Origin: Plasticicumulans acidivorans
Lineage (GTDB): Bacteria > Pseudomonadota > Gammaproteobacteria > Competibacterales > Competibacteraceae
Assembly: GCF_003182095.1 (NCBI RefSeq)
Contig: NZ_QGTJ01000012.1
Coordinates: 1-64,000, forward strand
Direction of reading: 5' to 3'
Length of the DNA: 64,000 nt
Within the stretch, counting starts at the first letter, position 1. Each line of letters starts with the position of its first letter. The translations under genes and the position numbers were made by a program. Below, in pieces: positions 46,154 through 55,874 of this stretch. The notes below the pieces were generated by a model. The model had not been told where the DNA came from, ran no database searches, and saw only the letters and a program-made list of their open reading frames with translations.

Positions 46154-47713
46154 ATGTTGCCCGTCATCGCACTGGTCGGCCGACCGAACGTCGGCAAGTC
46201 CACTTTGTTCAATTGCCTGACGCGCAGCAAAAGCGCGCTGGTCGCTGATTACCCGGGCCTGACCCGCGATCGCCAGTACGGGCTCGGCAAGGTCGGTCCG
46301 GCGCCGTATCTGGTCGTCGACACCGGCGGCCTGACCGGCGAGGGCGAGGGCATCGATGCGCTGATTGCGCAGCAGGCCGAGAAAGCCGTCGAAGAGGCCG
46401 ATGCGGTGCTGCTGCTGGTCGACGGCCGCGCCGGGCTGAGCAGCGCCGATGAGGAAATCGCCGCTCGCCTGCGCCGCAGCGGCAAGCCGCTGTTCCTCGT
46501 CGTCAACAAGACCGAGCATCTGGAGCTGTCACGGGTGCTGGCTGATTTCCACCAGCTCGGCATCGGCGAACCCTGGGGCATTTCCGCGACGCACAGCCGC
46601 GGCGTGCACACGCTGATGGATCGCGTGTTCGACGCCGTGGCCGAGACGCTGCCCGAGGGCGAAACGCGCGAGCTGCAGCGCACCGCACTCGGCGTCGACG
46701 ACGGTTCGATCCGCCTGGCGATCATCGGCCGGCCGAACGTCGGCAAGTCGACGCTGATCAATCGCATCGTCGGCGAAGAGCGCGTGCTGGCCTTCGACAT
46801 GCCGGGGACCACCCGCGATTCGGTAGCCGTGCCGTTCGAACGCGACGGTACGCGCTATACGCTGATCGATACTGCCGGTGTGCGCCGGCGCTCGCGCGTC
46901 GATGCCGCGATCGAGAAGTTCAGCGTGATCAAGACGCTGCAGGCGATCGAAGAAGCTCACGTCATCGTCATGGTGCTCGATGCCCGCCAGGGCATCGCCG
47001 ATCAGGACGCGACGCTGCTCGGCTATGCGCTCGACAGCGGGCGGGCGCTGGTGATCGCTGTCAACAAGTGGGACCGGCTGGACATCGATACCCGCGACCA
47101 GGTGCGCAGCGATATGGCGCGCCGCTTGTCGTTCATCGACTTTGCGACGACGCATTTCATCTCCGCCCTGCACGGCTCCGGGGTCATGGACCTGTTCGCC
47201 TCGGTCAACCAGGCGTATCAGGCCGCTACGCGCAAACTGTCGACGCCGGAATTGACGCGGCTGGTCGAGGACGCTGTTGCCCAGCACGCGCCGCCGCTGG
47301 TGCACGGACGCAGCATCAAGCTGCGCTATGCCCATCAGGGCGGCAGCAACCCGCCGCTGATCGTCATTCACGGCAGCCGGGTCGAGCACATTCCCGACGC
47401 CTACCGCCGCTATCTGGTCAATCTGTTCCGCAAAGTGCTGAAGCTGCAGGGCACGCCGATCCGCGTCGAATTCCGTGGCGGTGAAAATCCCTATGACGAC
47501 GGTGAGCACCGGCTGAAGAAGCAACACCACCGGCCGCGCCGCGATGAGCGTGAACACAAGGTGGCGGCACGCAAAGAAGCGCGCGAGGCACGCAAGCTGG
47601 AAGTGCCGGGGCGGCGCAACCCGACGCGTCCGGGGCCGAAACCCGCCGGTCCGGCGCCGTCCGGTGGACGCAAGCCGTCACCACGGACACCGCCGTCGCG
47701 CGGTCGCAGCTGA
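46154..47713 (+). CDS. der: Ribosome-assembly GTPase Der (EngA)
   Basis: A 519-residue tandem GTPase, with two G domains ([15 protein letters not shown] at the N-terminus; [16 protein letters not shown] near 195) and a KH-like C-terminal domain ([14 protein letters not shown]). It acts in 50S subunit assembly. The basic, Pro-rich C-terminal tail of about 60 residues is longer than usual. The ATG at 46154 is preferred to an in-frame GTG at 46133. Confidence 0.96.
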   Translation: MLPVIALVGRPNVGKSTLFNCLTRSKSALVADYPGLTRDRQYGLGKVGPAPYLVVDTGGLTGEGEGIDALIAQQAEKAVEEADAVLLLVDGRAGLSSADEEIAARLRRSGKPLFLVVNKTEHLELSRVLADFHQLGIGEPWGISATHSRGVHTLMDRVFDAVAETLPEGETRELQRTALGVDDGSIRLAIIGRPNVGKSTLINRIVGEERVLAFDMPGTTRDSVAVPFERDGTRYTLIDTAGVRRRSRVDAAIEKFSVIKTLQAIEEAHVIVMVLDARQGIADQDATLLGYALDSGRALVIAVNKWDRLDIDTRDQVRSDMARRLSFIDFATTHFISALHGSGVMDLFASVNQAYQAATRKLSTPELTRLVEDAVAQHAPPLVHGRSIKLRYAHQGGSNPPLIVIHGSRVEHIPDAYRRYLVNLFRKVLKLQGTPIRVEFRGGENPYDDGEHRLKKQHHRPRRDEREHKVAARKEAREARKLEVPGRRNPTRPGPKPAGPAPSGGRKPSPRTPPSRGRS

Positions 47714-47731
47714 AATCTTGCGGCTTGCGCC

Positions 47732-49066
47732 TTAGTGCGATGCTGCGAGCGGCAGACGTATCTGCGCGCTGAAACCGCCGAGCGTCGTCGAGCGGCCGAG
47801 CTGCAGCCGCCCGGCGTAGCTGTCGACGATGTCCTGCGCGATGGCCAGGCCGAGGCCGCTGCCGGCACGCGATTCGTCCAGGCGTTTGCCGCGCTGACCG
47901 AGCAGGGCGAGCTGTTCGTCGGCGACGCCGGGTCCGTCGTCTTCCACCGTCAGTACCAGCTCGCCGTCCGCCTCGGCGGCGCTGACCAGCACACGCGAGT
48001 GTGCCCATTGGCAGGCGTTGTCCATCAGGTTGCCGAGTAGTTCGAGCAGGTCGTCGCGATCGATCGGCGCGCTCTGCGCGGCGATGCGTGTGCCGAAGCT
48101 GAGCCGGCGTTCAGCGTGTATGCGTTCGAGCACCGCGACCAGCGCGTCGATCTCACGTTCGAGGTCGACGCGCATGCCCGGCGTTGCACTGCCGGCGATG
48201 CGCGCGCGCTTGAGCTCGCGGCGCAGCAGGCGGTCGATTTCCTGCGTGCGCCGTGTCAGCTCGTCGCGTAAATGCGCGTGTTCGCTGAGCGCGGGATGGC
48301 GTTCGAGCTGGGTGAGTACCGCCAGCGGCGTTTTCAGCGCATGCGCCAGATTGCCGAGCGCATTGCGTGAGCGCTGCAGGCGCTGCGCGACCAGGGTGCC
48401 CAGCCGGTTGATCTCATCGACCAGCGGACGCAGCTCCTGCGGCACTTCCGTGGGCAGGCGTTCGATGCGGCCCTCACCGAGCTGCTGCAGGTCGCGGCGC
48501 ACCCACTCCAGCGGCGCCAGTCCGCGCCGGATCAGCAGCCGCTGCCACAGCAGCAGGCCGCCGAATGCCGCCAGCGCAAGCCCGCTCAGGCTCGCGGTGA
48601 GCGTGCGCAGTCCGGTATGGAAAGCGCTCAGGTCCTCGGTGACGCCGACGGTGACGGATTCATCGCCGAAGCGTACGCGGCGTGCGATCACCAGCAGCTC
48701 CTGACGGTCGGGGCCTGGGACTTCGAGGCTGGCGATGCCGTTGCCGCTTGGCTCCGGCAGCGGAAAGTCGGCATCCCACAAGGAGCGCGAGCGCAGTTCG
48801 CCGCCGGGGGCGCTGATTTTGAAGTAATGCCCGGAATACGGTTGTTCGAAGACCGGTTTCAGGCTGTCGCTGGCCAGCTGCGGATGGCCGGAGGCGTCGA
48901 GTTCGAGGTCGGCGAGCAGGGCGTCGAGGTCATGTTCGAGCCGACCGACGATGAACTCGTTGGTCAGCCGGTTGATGGAGTAATGCGCCAGCCCGAAGCC
49001 GAGCAGCGCCAGCAGCGCCAGCGTCAGGATCAGGCCGCGGCTCAGGCGGCTTTCCAGGGAGGTCAT
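47732..49066 (-). CDS. PhoQ-like sensor histidine kinase
   Basis: A 444-residue sensor kinase: transmembrane helix 1 (about 11-29), a periplasmic sensor domain of about 130 residues, helix 2 (about 155-178), HAMP region, the His-box [13 protein letters not shown], an N box ([12 protein letters not shown]) and G box ([18 protein letters not shown]). The sensor lacks an obvious acidic patch, so the signal is unknown. Its start overlaps the regulator gene's end. Confidence 0.9.
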   Translation of the reverse strand: MTSLESRLSRGLILTLALLALLGFGLAHYSINRLTNEFIVGRLEHDLDALLADLELDASGHPQLASDSLKPVFEQPYSGHYFKISAPGGELRSRSLWDADFPLPEPSGNGIASLEVPGPDRQELLVIARRVRFGDESVTVGVTEDLSAFHTGLRTLTASLSGLALAAFGGLLLWQRLLIRRGLAPLEWVRRDLQQLGEGRIERLPTEVPQELRPLVDEINRLGTLVAQRLQRSRNALGNLAHALKTPLAVLTQLERHPALSEHAHLRDELTRRTQEIDRLLRRELKRARIAGSATPGMRVDLEREIDALVAVLERIHAERRLSFGTRIAAQSAPIDRDDLLELLGNLMDNACQWAHSRVLVSAAEADGELVLTVEDDGPGVADEQLALLGQRGKRLDESRAGSGLGLAIAQDIVDSYAGRLQLGRSTTLGGFSAQIRLPLAASH

Positions 49067-49728
49067 CCGCGTTCGCCGAACACGTAACCCTGGCCGCGCC
49101 GGGTGCCGATCAGCTCACGGCCGAGCTTGCGGCGCAGGCGGTTGACGTAGACTTCGAGCACGTTGCTGTCCTTGTCCGAGTCGAAGTCATAGACGTGCTC
49201 GGCAAGCTGCGTTTTCGACAGACACTTGCCGGCGTTGAGCATGAAATAGCGCAGCAGGCGGAATTCGGTACCGGTCAGCTCGATCGGTGTACCGTCCGGC
49301 AGCAGTGCCTGGCGGCGGTCTTCATCGAGACGGATGCCACCGGCTTCGAGCTGCCCGGGCACGACGTCCTGTGCGCGGCGGATCAGGGCGTGCAGACGGG
49401 CGATCAGCTCCTCGATATGGAACGGTTTGCCGAGGTAGTCATCAGCGCCGGCGCGAAAGCCTTCGACGCGCTCATGCCAGGCATCGCGCGCGGTCAGGAT
49501 CAGCACCGGCACACGCACACCGCGCGCACGCCAGCGGCGCAGCACTTCGAGGCCGGGCCGATCCGGCAGTCCGAGATCGAGCACGATGGCGTCGTAAGGT
49601 TCGGTGGCACCGAAGTGTTCACCATCGACGCCGTTATTGACGGCATCGACGGCAAAGCCCGCCTGTACCAGATCCGCTGCCAGCCGTTCACGCAGGCTGG
49701 TTTCGTCTTCCACCAGCAGCAGGCGCAT
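49063..49728 (-). CDS. PhoP-like OmpR-family response regulator
   Basis: A 221-residue regulator: receiver domain with phospho-acceptor Asp in [12 protein letters not shown] (about 51) and a C-terminal winged helix ([33 protein letters not shown]). It resembles PhoP/QseB in layout. It lies between the PepSY gene and the kinase in one operon. Confidence 0.92.
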   Translation of the reverse strand: MRLLLVEDETSLRERLAADLVQAGFAVDAVNNGVDGEHFGATEPYDAIVLDLGLPDRPGLEVLRRWRARGVRVPVLILTARDAWHERVEGFRAGADDYLGKPFHIEELIARLHALIRRAQDVVPGQLEAGGIRLDEDRRQALLPDGTPIELTGTEFRLLRYFMLNAGKCLSKTQLAEHVYDFDSDKDSNVLEVYVNRLRRKLGRELIGTRRGQGYVFGERG

Positions 49729-50072
49729 CAGTCGTCGTCCTCTGCGCGGCGGCGCTTGGCTTTTTCGCGCAGCAGGCGACCGTCGCGGGCATCGTACTGG
49801 TAACTGCGCACGGCACTGTCGGCATCGAGCACCTTGACCTCGTAGACCAGGCGGTCGTGCTCACGCTCCAGTTCGATTTCCAGGATGTGGCCGGCCGGAT
49901 GGGCGGCGCGATGGCGCTGCAGGATTTCCTCCAGCGACAGCACCTCGCCGGCCTCACGCAGACGGCGTATGTCCTCGTGGTCGCTGGCGCTGGCATAGAG
50001 CAGGGGCGTGCCCACAGCGCACAGGGCGAGCACGACGGCGAGGCTGCGCGGCAGCGTCGGCAGTTTCATCAC
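49728..50072 (-). CDS. PepSY-domain periplasmic protein
   Basis: A 114-residue protein with a signal peptide (about 1-28) and a PepSY domain (about 45-100; [20 protein letters not shown]). PepSY proteins often sit upstream of such two-component genes and may modulate them. Its stop codon overlaps the response-regulator start. Confidence 0.85.
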   Translation of the reverse strand: MMKLPTLPRSLAVVLALCAVGTPLLYASASDHEDIRRLREAGEVLSLEEILQRHRAAHPAGHILEIELEREHDRLVYEVKVLDADSAVRSYQYDARDGRLLREKAKRRRAEDDD

Positions 50073-50146
50073 GGGCTCCGGATAGCGAATCTGCTATCCA
50101 GCCTAGGCAGCGCAAGCTGAAAATCCGCTGAAAATGGCGGCGTGGC

Positions 50147-50734
50147 TCAGCTGCCGCTGGCTTCGCGCGCCTCGCGGGCGCGGCGGCGGTAACGCATGAT
50201 CAGCCAGACGATGAAAGCGATGACGACGACGGTGCCGATGATGTAGATCTGGGCATGATGCATATTGCCCATGAACTGCTCCATCGCGTGGCCGAACAGG
50301 TAACCGGCACCGGCGAAGGTCACCGCCCAGACGGCTGCCCCGATCATGTTGAGGGTGAGGAAGCGCAGCGTCGGAATGTCACTGGCACCGATGACGAACG
50401 GCGTGACGTTGCGGATGCCGTAGTAAAAGCGGAAGGTCAGGACGAGAAAATCGCGATGACGTTCGAGCTTGTCGTTGATCCAGCCGACGCGTTTGGCCCA
50501 TTTCGGATGACGGTCGAGCAGTTTCTTGCCCTGGAAACGGCCGATGAAAAAGTAGAACTGATCACCGCACAGGCTGCCGACGAAGGCAGCGAGCATGACC
50601 CAGTGCAGTTCCAGTTGGCCGAGTTTGGCAATGACGCCGGCGACGATGACAACGGTTTCGCCTTCAATGAAGGTCCAGACCAGGATCGTGAGGTAGCCGA
50701 ACTCGGCTATCCACTGCTGGATGTGTTCGTACAT
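50147..50734 (-). CDS. DedA-family membrane protein
   Basis: A 195-residue DedA/SNARE-associated family membrane protein with the FVGSLCGDQFYFFIGRFQGK segment and about four to five helices. DedA proteins are flippases for undecaprenyl phosphate or phospholipids in tested cases. It stands alone on the minus strand. Confidence 0.9.
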   Translation of the reverse strand: MYEHIQQWIAEFGYLTILVWTFIEGETVVIVAGVIAKLGQLELHWVMLAAFVGSLCGDQFYFFIGRFQGKKLLDRHPKWAKRVGWINDKLERHRDFLVLTFRFYYGIRNVTPFVIGASDIPTLRFLTLNMIGAAVWAVTFAGAGYLFGHAMEQFMGNMHHAQIYIIGTVVVIAFIVWLIMRYRRRAREAREASGS

Positions 50735-50765
50735 GCTGTGTGGACTCGTGGAACGAAATAATCGT

Positions 50766-50793
50766 TAAAAAAGTGCCGGGGCCGTGCCCCGCC
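50766..50793 (-). terminator. Possible terminator after HtrA protease gene
   Basis: Read on the minus strand, a GC-rich stem (GGGGC-ACG-GCCCC core within a longer GC hairpin) precedes a run of six T residues ending at 50767. It lies about 40-65 nt after the protease stop. Confidence 0.45.
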
Positions 50794-50833
50794 GGACTTG
50801 GCGGCGGGGCGCGCGGAGCTCATTTCATGGCGC

Positions 50834-52249
50834 TCATTCCGGCAGGGTGAGGGGCAGGAACAGGGCGTTGTCGTCACGGCGAATCAGCACGGCGACCGGT
50901 TTGCCGCGCGGCAGCTGGCGGATGACGGTGGCGAACTGGGCCGGACCGGTGATGGCCTGATTATTCACGCGAACGATGACATCTCCGGTACGTATGCCAG
51001 CGCTCTGCGCCGGGCCGCTGCGCACTTCCCGGACCACGACGCCGCTGTCGCCCTGCGTGCGCTGCTCCGCCGGCAGTTCGGTGACCTCAAGGCCGAGGCC
51101 GTGGGCTTCGCCGCTTGCAGCGCTGCGTCCGTTCACGGCTACATCGTCCGGCAGCTCACCGATCTGCACCTTGATTTGCGTCTGCGCACCGTCGCGGAAG
51201 ATCTGCAGCGTCGCTTCTTTGCCCGGTGAACTGGCACCGACCAGCGGTGGCAGTTCGCCCGAGCGACTGATCGCGTGGCCGTCGAATTCGAGCACGATGT
51301 CACCGGCTTTCAGGCCGTTCTTCGCGCCGGGACCGTCGTCCATCACCTGACCGATCAGCGCACCGCGCGGGCGGTCGAGGCCGAAGGACTTCGCCAGATC
51401 CGGTGTGACTTCCTGAATGAGTACGCCGAGCCAGCCGCGGGCGACGCGGCCACGCGTCTTCAGCTGCTCGGCGACGTTCATGGCGACCTTGATCGGGATG
51501 GCGAACGACAGGCCCTGGTAACCGCCGGAGCGGGAGTAGATCTGCGAGTTGACGCCGATGACCTCGCCGCTGCGGTTGAACAGCGGGCCGCCGGAGTTGC
51601 CGGGATTGACAGCGGCGTCGGTCTGGATGAACGGCACGTAGTTGTCAGTCGGCAGGCTGCGGCCGACGGCGCTGACGATGCCTACTGTCGCACTCGATTC
51701 GAAACCGAACGGCGAGCCGATCGCCAGTACCCACTGGCCGACGCGCAGCGCGTCGGAATCGCCGATCTTGACGGTCGGCAGATCCTTGGCCTGGATCTTG
51801 AGCAGGGCGATGTCGCTGCGCGGGTCGCTGCCCACCACTTCCGCAACATGTTCGGTGCGGTCGTTCATGCCGACCGTCACCCGCTCGGCACCGTCGACGA
51901 CGTGGGCGTTGGTCAGGATGTAGCCATCCGCCGAGACGATGAAGCCGGAGCCGATCGACGACGGTGTCGAGCGTGGCGTGCGTTGCTCGGGGCGTTGATC
52001 GAAAAAGTGCCGGAAGGGTTCCTCGAACGGCGTTCCTTCGAACGGATTGGGCAGGCGTTTGTCATGCGGCGTGCGGTCTTCGTTTGCAGGTTCCGTTTTG
52101 CCGGTGGTGCTGATGCTGACCACGGCAGAAGCGTAGTGGTCGACGAGCGCAGTGAAATCCGGCAGATCATCGGCACGTGCCGGCAGCGTCGTGAACAGCA
52201 GGGCGGCGTGCAGCAGTGTGACGGCAGCCAGGCGAAGCAGTTTGCTCAT
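50834..52249 (-). CDS. Periplasmic serine protease of HtrA/DegP family
   Basis: A 471-residue Do-type protease: signal peptide (about 1-25, ending PARA-DD), trypsin-like domain with His in TNAHVVDGAE, Asp in RSDIALLKI and Ser in NPGNSGGPLF, and two PDZ domains. It degrades or refolds damaged envelope proteins. The start at 52249 gives a proper signal peptide; the 94 upstream codons lie inside the neighbouring gene and are a shadow. Confidence 0.95.
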   Translation of the reverse strand: MSKLLRLAAVTLLHAALLFTTLPARADDLPDFTALVDHYASAVVSISTTGKTEPANEDRTPHDKRLPNPFEGTPFEEPFRHFFDQRPEQRTPRSTPSSIGSGFIVSADGYILTNAHVVDGAERVTVGMNDRTEHVAEVVGSDPRSDIALLKIQAKDLPTVKIGDSDALRVGQWVLAIGSPFGFESSATVGIVSAVGRSLPTDNYVPFIQTDAAVNPGNSGGPLFNRSGEVIGVNSQIYSRSGGYQGLSFAIPIKVAMNVAEQLKTRGRVARGWLGVLIQEVTPDLAKSFGLDRPRGALIGQVMDDGPGAKNGLKAGDIVLEFDGHAISRSGELPPLVGASSPGKEATLQIFRDGAQTQIKVQIGELPDDVAVNGRSAASGEAHGLGLEVTELPAEQRTQGDSGVVVREVRSGPAQSAGIRTGDVIVRVNNQAITGPAQFATVIRQLPRGKPVAVLIRRDDNALFLPLTLPE

Positions 52250-52313
52250 CGAGAGTCTCCGTGTCGCGGCGGCGGACTGGAACTGGAGTCGACCACGGTG
52301 GTGAGCCGGCGGT

Positions 52314-53399
52314 TCAGCTTGATCGCGCACGCAGGCGTCGCCAAGTTTTGCGAACGAGGTGCGGGAGCAGCATCCACGGTGGCATGCGCAGCCAGTGGGA
52401 GCGGATGAACAGGCACCAGCGCGCCGGATGCGCGCCGGGGCGTTCCAGCAGGACGCTGGAAACCAGTCGAAGCAGCAGCCATGCGCTGAGTGCGGACGGG
52501 GCGGCGGGGCGCAGGTTCGTGAACACGGCATCGGGTACCGGCGTGCCGAGTGCCTGCCTGGCCAGACTCAGCGCGTACCAGAGCGGTCGCCCGAGATCGA
52601 GTTCGAGCGCCCGCGCCGGCAGTTCGCGCCAGAATGCGGAATCGCCGAGCTCCATGCACAGCTGGTGGATGTCGAGCAGGTCACGCAGGGGGTGCTCGAA
52701 AGCGCCGTCGTAGCAGGCATGGGCGGCCGCATGCAGGAGCAGGTCGTGGGGACACAGCACCCGTACGCCATCTGCCGTATCGAGGGTATGCGCTGCGGCG
52801 ATCAGCCGAGCCGAGTCCGGGTGCAGGCGTGCGGTCCGCGGCAGAATGGCGTGATGCACGTCGACGGTCATGCCGCGCAGTGGGTGCACGAATGCCGGCA
52901 GCTCGTGCATCCACTGGCGGTAATAGCGATCGTCGTAGGGCTTGAGCGCCTGGTGCACCCAGCCGCTCGCAAACAGTGTGGTTTCGACCGCCGTCATCGC
53001 TGAATACGGATAGAGCACGTCGAGATCCGATGACAGCCGCCCGCGTCCCGCGGCCAGTCCCAGCAACTGGTAGGCCATGCCTTTCAGTGCGATGGGCGCC
53101 GGCTCGGCCACGGCCTGCGTCAGGCAGCGCAGCTCCCAGCGCAAGGCCCGTGTGCGGGCATTGGTCAGCTCGCGGGCAGCGTACAGATGGCGGACGACGC
53201 GGGGCGGCACGCTGGCCAGCTGGCCGGCGTCTTCCAGGCAGGCGTGCAGGCGCGCCAGCCCGCCGAGGCGGCGGGCGACCGGCAGCAGAACGTTCCAATC
53301 GGCTGCGGACAGTTCGGACGCTGTGGCTGGGGCACTGAAGAGCCCAAGCAAAGTTTCCACGTTGCTCGGGGCGTGCGCAGCATGCCGAGCCAGCATCAT
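52314..53399 (-). CDS. Nucleotidyltransferase-fold protein of HPr-rel-A locus
   Basis: A 361-residue protein of the NTP_transf_5 (PF14907-type) family, with IALKGMAYQLLG and RLSSDLDVLYP giving the nucleotidyltransferase K-G and D-x-D elements, then TVDVHHAI. In other genomes this family accompanies HprK-related kinase A and a PqqD-like chaperone, and related proteins occur in lasso-peptide clusters. Here it is divergent from those genes, 256 nt away. It begins MMLARHAAHAPSN. Confidence 0.85.
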   Translation of the reverse strand: MMLARHAAHAPSNVETLLGLFSAPATASELSAADWNVLLPVARRLGGLARLHACLEDAGQLASVPPRVVRHLYAARELTNARTRALRWELRCLTQAVAEPAPIALKGMAYQLLGLAAGRGRLSSDLDVLYPYSAMTAVETTLFASGWVHQALKPYDDRYYRQWMHELPAFVHPLRGMTVDVHHAILPRTARLHPDSARLIAAAHTLDTADGVRVLCPHDLLLHAAAHACYDGAFEHPLRDLLDIHQLCMELGDSAFWRELPARALELDLGRPLWYALSLARQALGTPVPDAVFTNLRPAAPSALSAWLLLRLVSSVLLERPGAHPARWCLFIRSHWLRMPPWMLLPHLVRKTWRRLRARSS

Positions 53400-53654
53400 C
53401 GGGCGTGTCGACTCAAAAATTTTTTACACATGCTGTCCGGCGCAGACCTGTTTCGCGATCGGGGCATCGGCGAAATCCGCAGCTTGCCGGCATCAGTGAA
53501 TATATGGCGCGAAATTTGCGTGAAACTAATCAAGCTCAATCCCGGTCCCGGCGAATACATGCGCCGTGTTACATCCTGTCAGACTCGCCGTCCAGCGGGC
53601 TGCAGCCGATACTATACCGATACTCAGGATTTTTCTTCGCGAGAGGCTGGTTCT

Positions 53655-54047
53655 ATGGAACTCCACGAGCAGCACAGTCCGACTTCCACGGAGAGCGCTG
53701 AGACGCCGACGAACACTGCGGTATCCGTCTCGCGGCGGCGTGTACTGAAAGCGACGGCGTTGGTGGCCGTGCCCGCCGTGCTGACAGTGCACGCGGGACA
53801 TGCACGCGCGCAGGCTTTGACCAGTGCCGTGCGTTGCTCCATCAATGCATTGGATAATCCGATCACCACGGATGACGGTAACCCGAATCTCTACAGGAAG
53901 GATGGAGATGCAGTCTGGTTTAATATCGATCCTACTACGGGTGAGGTTACACCGATCCTTAAGGGAGAGCAGGGCTACATGGATACTGCCAACGGTTCCT
54001 TCCTGTCGACCGGATGCGTGACCTCCGCTCTCCATATCAATGGATAG
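53655..54047 (+). CDS. Tat-signal small protein, candidate substrate of HPr-rel-A system
   Basis: A 130-residue protein with a twin-arginine-like leader (SRRRVLKATALVAVPAVLTV, residues 26-45; probable cleavage near HARAQA-LT) and a mature part of about 75 residues with two cysteines (61, 121). The 25-residue hydrophilic N-region before the RR is long. It is followed with an 8-nt overlap by the PqqD-like gene. I recognise no family. Position next to a peptide chaperone and kinase suggests it is the modified substrate, which is inference. Base composition drops here relative to flanks. The 255 nt upstream (53400-53654) must hold the divergent promoters; no clear hexamers recognised. Confidence 0.7.
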   Translation: MELHEQHSPTSTESAETPTNTAVSVSRRRVLKATALVAVPAVLTVHAGHARAQALTSAVRCSINALDNPITTDDGNPNLYRKDGDAVWFNIDPTTGEVTPILKGEQGYMDTANGSFLSTGCVTSALHING

Positions 54048-54399
54048 TGTCTTGAGTTCCCTTGCCGCAGCCGAAGCTCGGCCGTCAAAGGAGTCTCAAG
54101 CACCGCTGGTGCAAAATGCGCAATGGCAGCTGAGTGTGCCTTTGCTGTTGCGCGACTGGGCCGACGGTGTGACCTATATGCTGGCCTATAACGTCGAGTC
54201 GGGTCAGACGCACTTTCTGACGACGGTCGGTGCGGTGCTGGTCGAGCAACTGTCTGCCGGCGTGCAGTCGACATCGGAGCTGCTCGGCGCCGTACAGGCG
54301 GTCTGTGAGGACCCGGACAGTATCGATCTGGACATTCTGCTTGATGAAGCGCTGCGTCAGCTCACCTCACTTGGCTTGGTCCGGACCCGCCCTCTTTGA
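54040..54399 (+). CDS. PqqD-family peptide chaperone (HPr-rel-A type)
   Basis: A 119-residue protein whose core (residues about 30-115; WQLSVPLLLRDWADGVTYML and a C-terminal LLDEALRQLTSLGLV) is the PqqD/RRE fold used to bind precursor peptides. This matches the PqqD-related family that pairs with HprK-related kinase A. It overlaps both neighbours, so the three genes are co-translated. Confidence 0.85.
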   Translation: MDSVLSSLAAAEARPSKESQAPLVQNAQWQLSVPLLLRDWADGVTYMLAYNVESGQTHFLTTVGAVLVEQLSAGVQSTSELLGAVQAVCEDPDSIDLDILLDEALRQLTSLGLVRTRPL

Positions 54400-55304
54400 C
54401 TGCTTCGATTGCTGATCTGACTGGTGCACGTCTGCGTGAGCACCTCGGCGGCGAGGGGCTGCGTTTTCACATCGGCCCGTTTCTTTATCAGCTGCACTCC
54501 GAATGGCTCGATATCGCTGCCTGGCTTGAGCGTCTGTATGCGGTCTATCCCTTGGCTGCGCCGCAGGACTGTGCCGATTTTCACGTTGAACTGTTCTGGC
54601 GCGGCTGGCGCAAGCGTCAGCTCGGCGTGCGCTTCGATGGCGAGATCCTGCCGTATCCGCTTTTCGGCAGCGATTATGCGGCCCCGCATATGGAGTGGGG
54701 GCTGAACTGGGGCGTGGCGATGCATGCGCACTGGTTGCTGATGCTGCATTCCGGCGTCGTCGAGCGCGGCGGCCGGGCGCTGATGCTGCCCGGGCAGCCG
54801 GGTAGCGGTAAGAGCACGCTGAGTGCAGCGCTCGGCTGGCGCGGCTGGCGTTTCATGTCCGACGAGTTCTGCCTGATCCGGCCGCAAACCTTCGATGTCG
54901 TGCCTTTCCCGCGCCTGGTGCCGCTGAAGAACGCAGCGATCGAAGTGATGGCGGCGTTTGCCCCGCAGGCGCAGATCGGCCCGGAATTCCCGGAGACGCA
55001 CAAAGGCCGCCTGGCCCACATGCGTCCGCCGGCCGAGGCCGTCGCGGCGATGGCACAACCGGCCAGGCCCGGCTGGTTCGTATTTCCACGATTCGTTGCC
55101 GGGACGTCGGCGCGTCTGCAGCCGGTCGCCCCCGACCTGTGTTTTGCGCGGCTGGCGACCAATGCCTTCAATTATGAAGTGCGCGGCCGCACCGGCTTCG
55201 ACACGCTGTACCGGCTGGTCAGTGAATGCCCAGCGTTTGCGCTGGAGTTCGGCGATCTGGATGCCGCGATCGCCGCCCTCGACGAGCTGCCGGCCCGCGA
55301 CTAA
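54396..55304 (+). CDS. HprK-related kinase A
   Basis: A 302-residue protein starting at TTG overlapping the PqqD stop. It holds an HPr-kinase-like ATP-binding core: HSGVVERGGRALMLPGQP leading into the P-loop GQPGSGKST (133-141), then FMSDEFCLI. HprK family members phosphorylate serine on HPr, but this subfamily is not linked to HPr here and more likely phosphorylates a peptide. It ends close to yajQ, which converges. Confidence 0.88.
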   Translation: MTASIADLTGARLREHLGGEGLRFHIGPFLYQLHSEWLDIAAWLERLYAVYPLAAPQDCADFHVELFWRGWRKRQLGVRFDGEILPYPLFGSDYAAPHMEWGLNWGVAMHAHWLLMLHSGVVERGGRALMLPGQPGSGKSTLSAALGWRGWRFMSDEFCLIRPQTFDVVPFPRLVPLKNAAIEVMAAFAPQAQIGPEFPETHKGRLAHMRPPAEAVAAMAQPARPGWFVFPRFVAGTSARLQPVAPDLCFARLATNAFNYEVRGRTGFDTLYRLVSECPAFALEFGDLDAAIAALDELPARD

Positions 55305-55786
55305 TCGCGGAAGTTGGTGAACTGCAGCGGCAGTTCGATCTGTTCGTTGGCGCGCAGCAGGGCGATTGCTTCCTGCAGATCGTCGCGCTTCTTGCCGGTG
55401 ACGCGCACCTGTTCGCCCTGGATCTGCGCCTGCACCTTGAGCTTCGAGTCCTTGATCAGCTTGACGAGCTTTTTCGCCAGTTCCGACTCGATGCCCTGGC
55501 GCACGGTGATTTTCTGGCTGGCCTTGAGATTGGCTACCTGGATCTCCTCGGCCTTCAGACTGCGTACGTCGATGCCACGCTTGGCGAGCTTCTGGTAGAG
55601 GATCGTGCTCATCTGGTCGATCTGGAATTCAGTCTTCGCATGCAGCGTCAGCACCCACTCGGCTCGCTCGATGCGCGCGTCGGCGCCCTTGAAATCGTAG
55701 CGGGCGTCGATGTCGCGATTGGCCTGATCGACGGCGTTGCTCAGTTCGTGTTCGTTGACTTCGGAGACGATGTCGAAAGAGGGCAT
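55301..55786 (-). CDS. yajQ: YajQ-family nucleotide-binding protein
   Basis: A 161-residue YajQ, starting MPSFDIVSEVNEHELSNAVD, of the usual length. YajQ binds nucleotides (cyclic-di-GMP in Xanthomonas relatives) and tRNA. The start at 55786 matches the family; the upstream 26 codons do not. Confidence 0.95.
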   Translation of the reverse strand: MPSFDIVSEVNEHELSNAVDQANRDIDARYDFKGADARIERAEWVLTLHAKTEFQIDQMSTILYQKLAKRGIDVRSLKAEEIQVANLKASQKITVRQGIESELAKKLVKLIKDSKLKVQAQIQGEQVRVTGKKRDDLQEAIALLRANEQIELPLQFTNFRD

Positions 55787-55874
55787 CGGCTGTTCCTCGA
55801 AAATGGTCACGGCCGCGAGCGACCCGGGGCGCGGAAGGATAGCGCCCGCATCGCGACGGACCAAGCCGTCGCGC

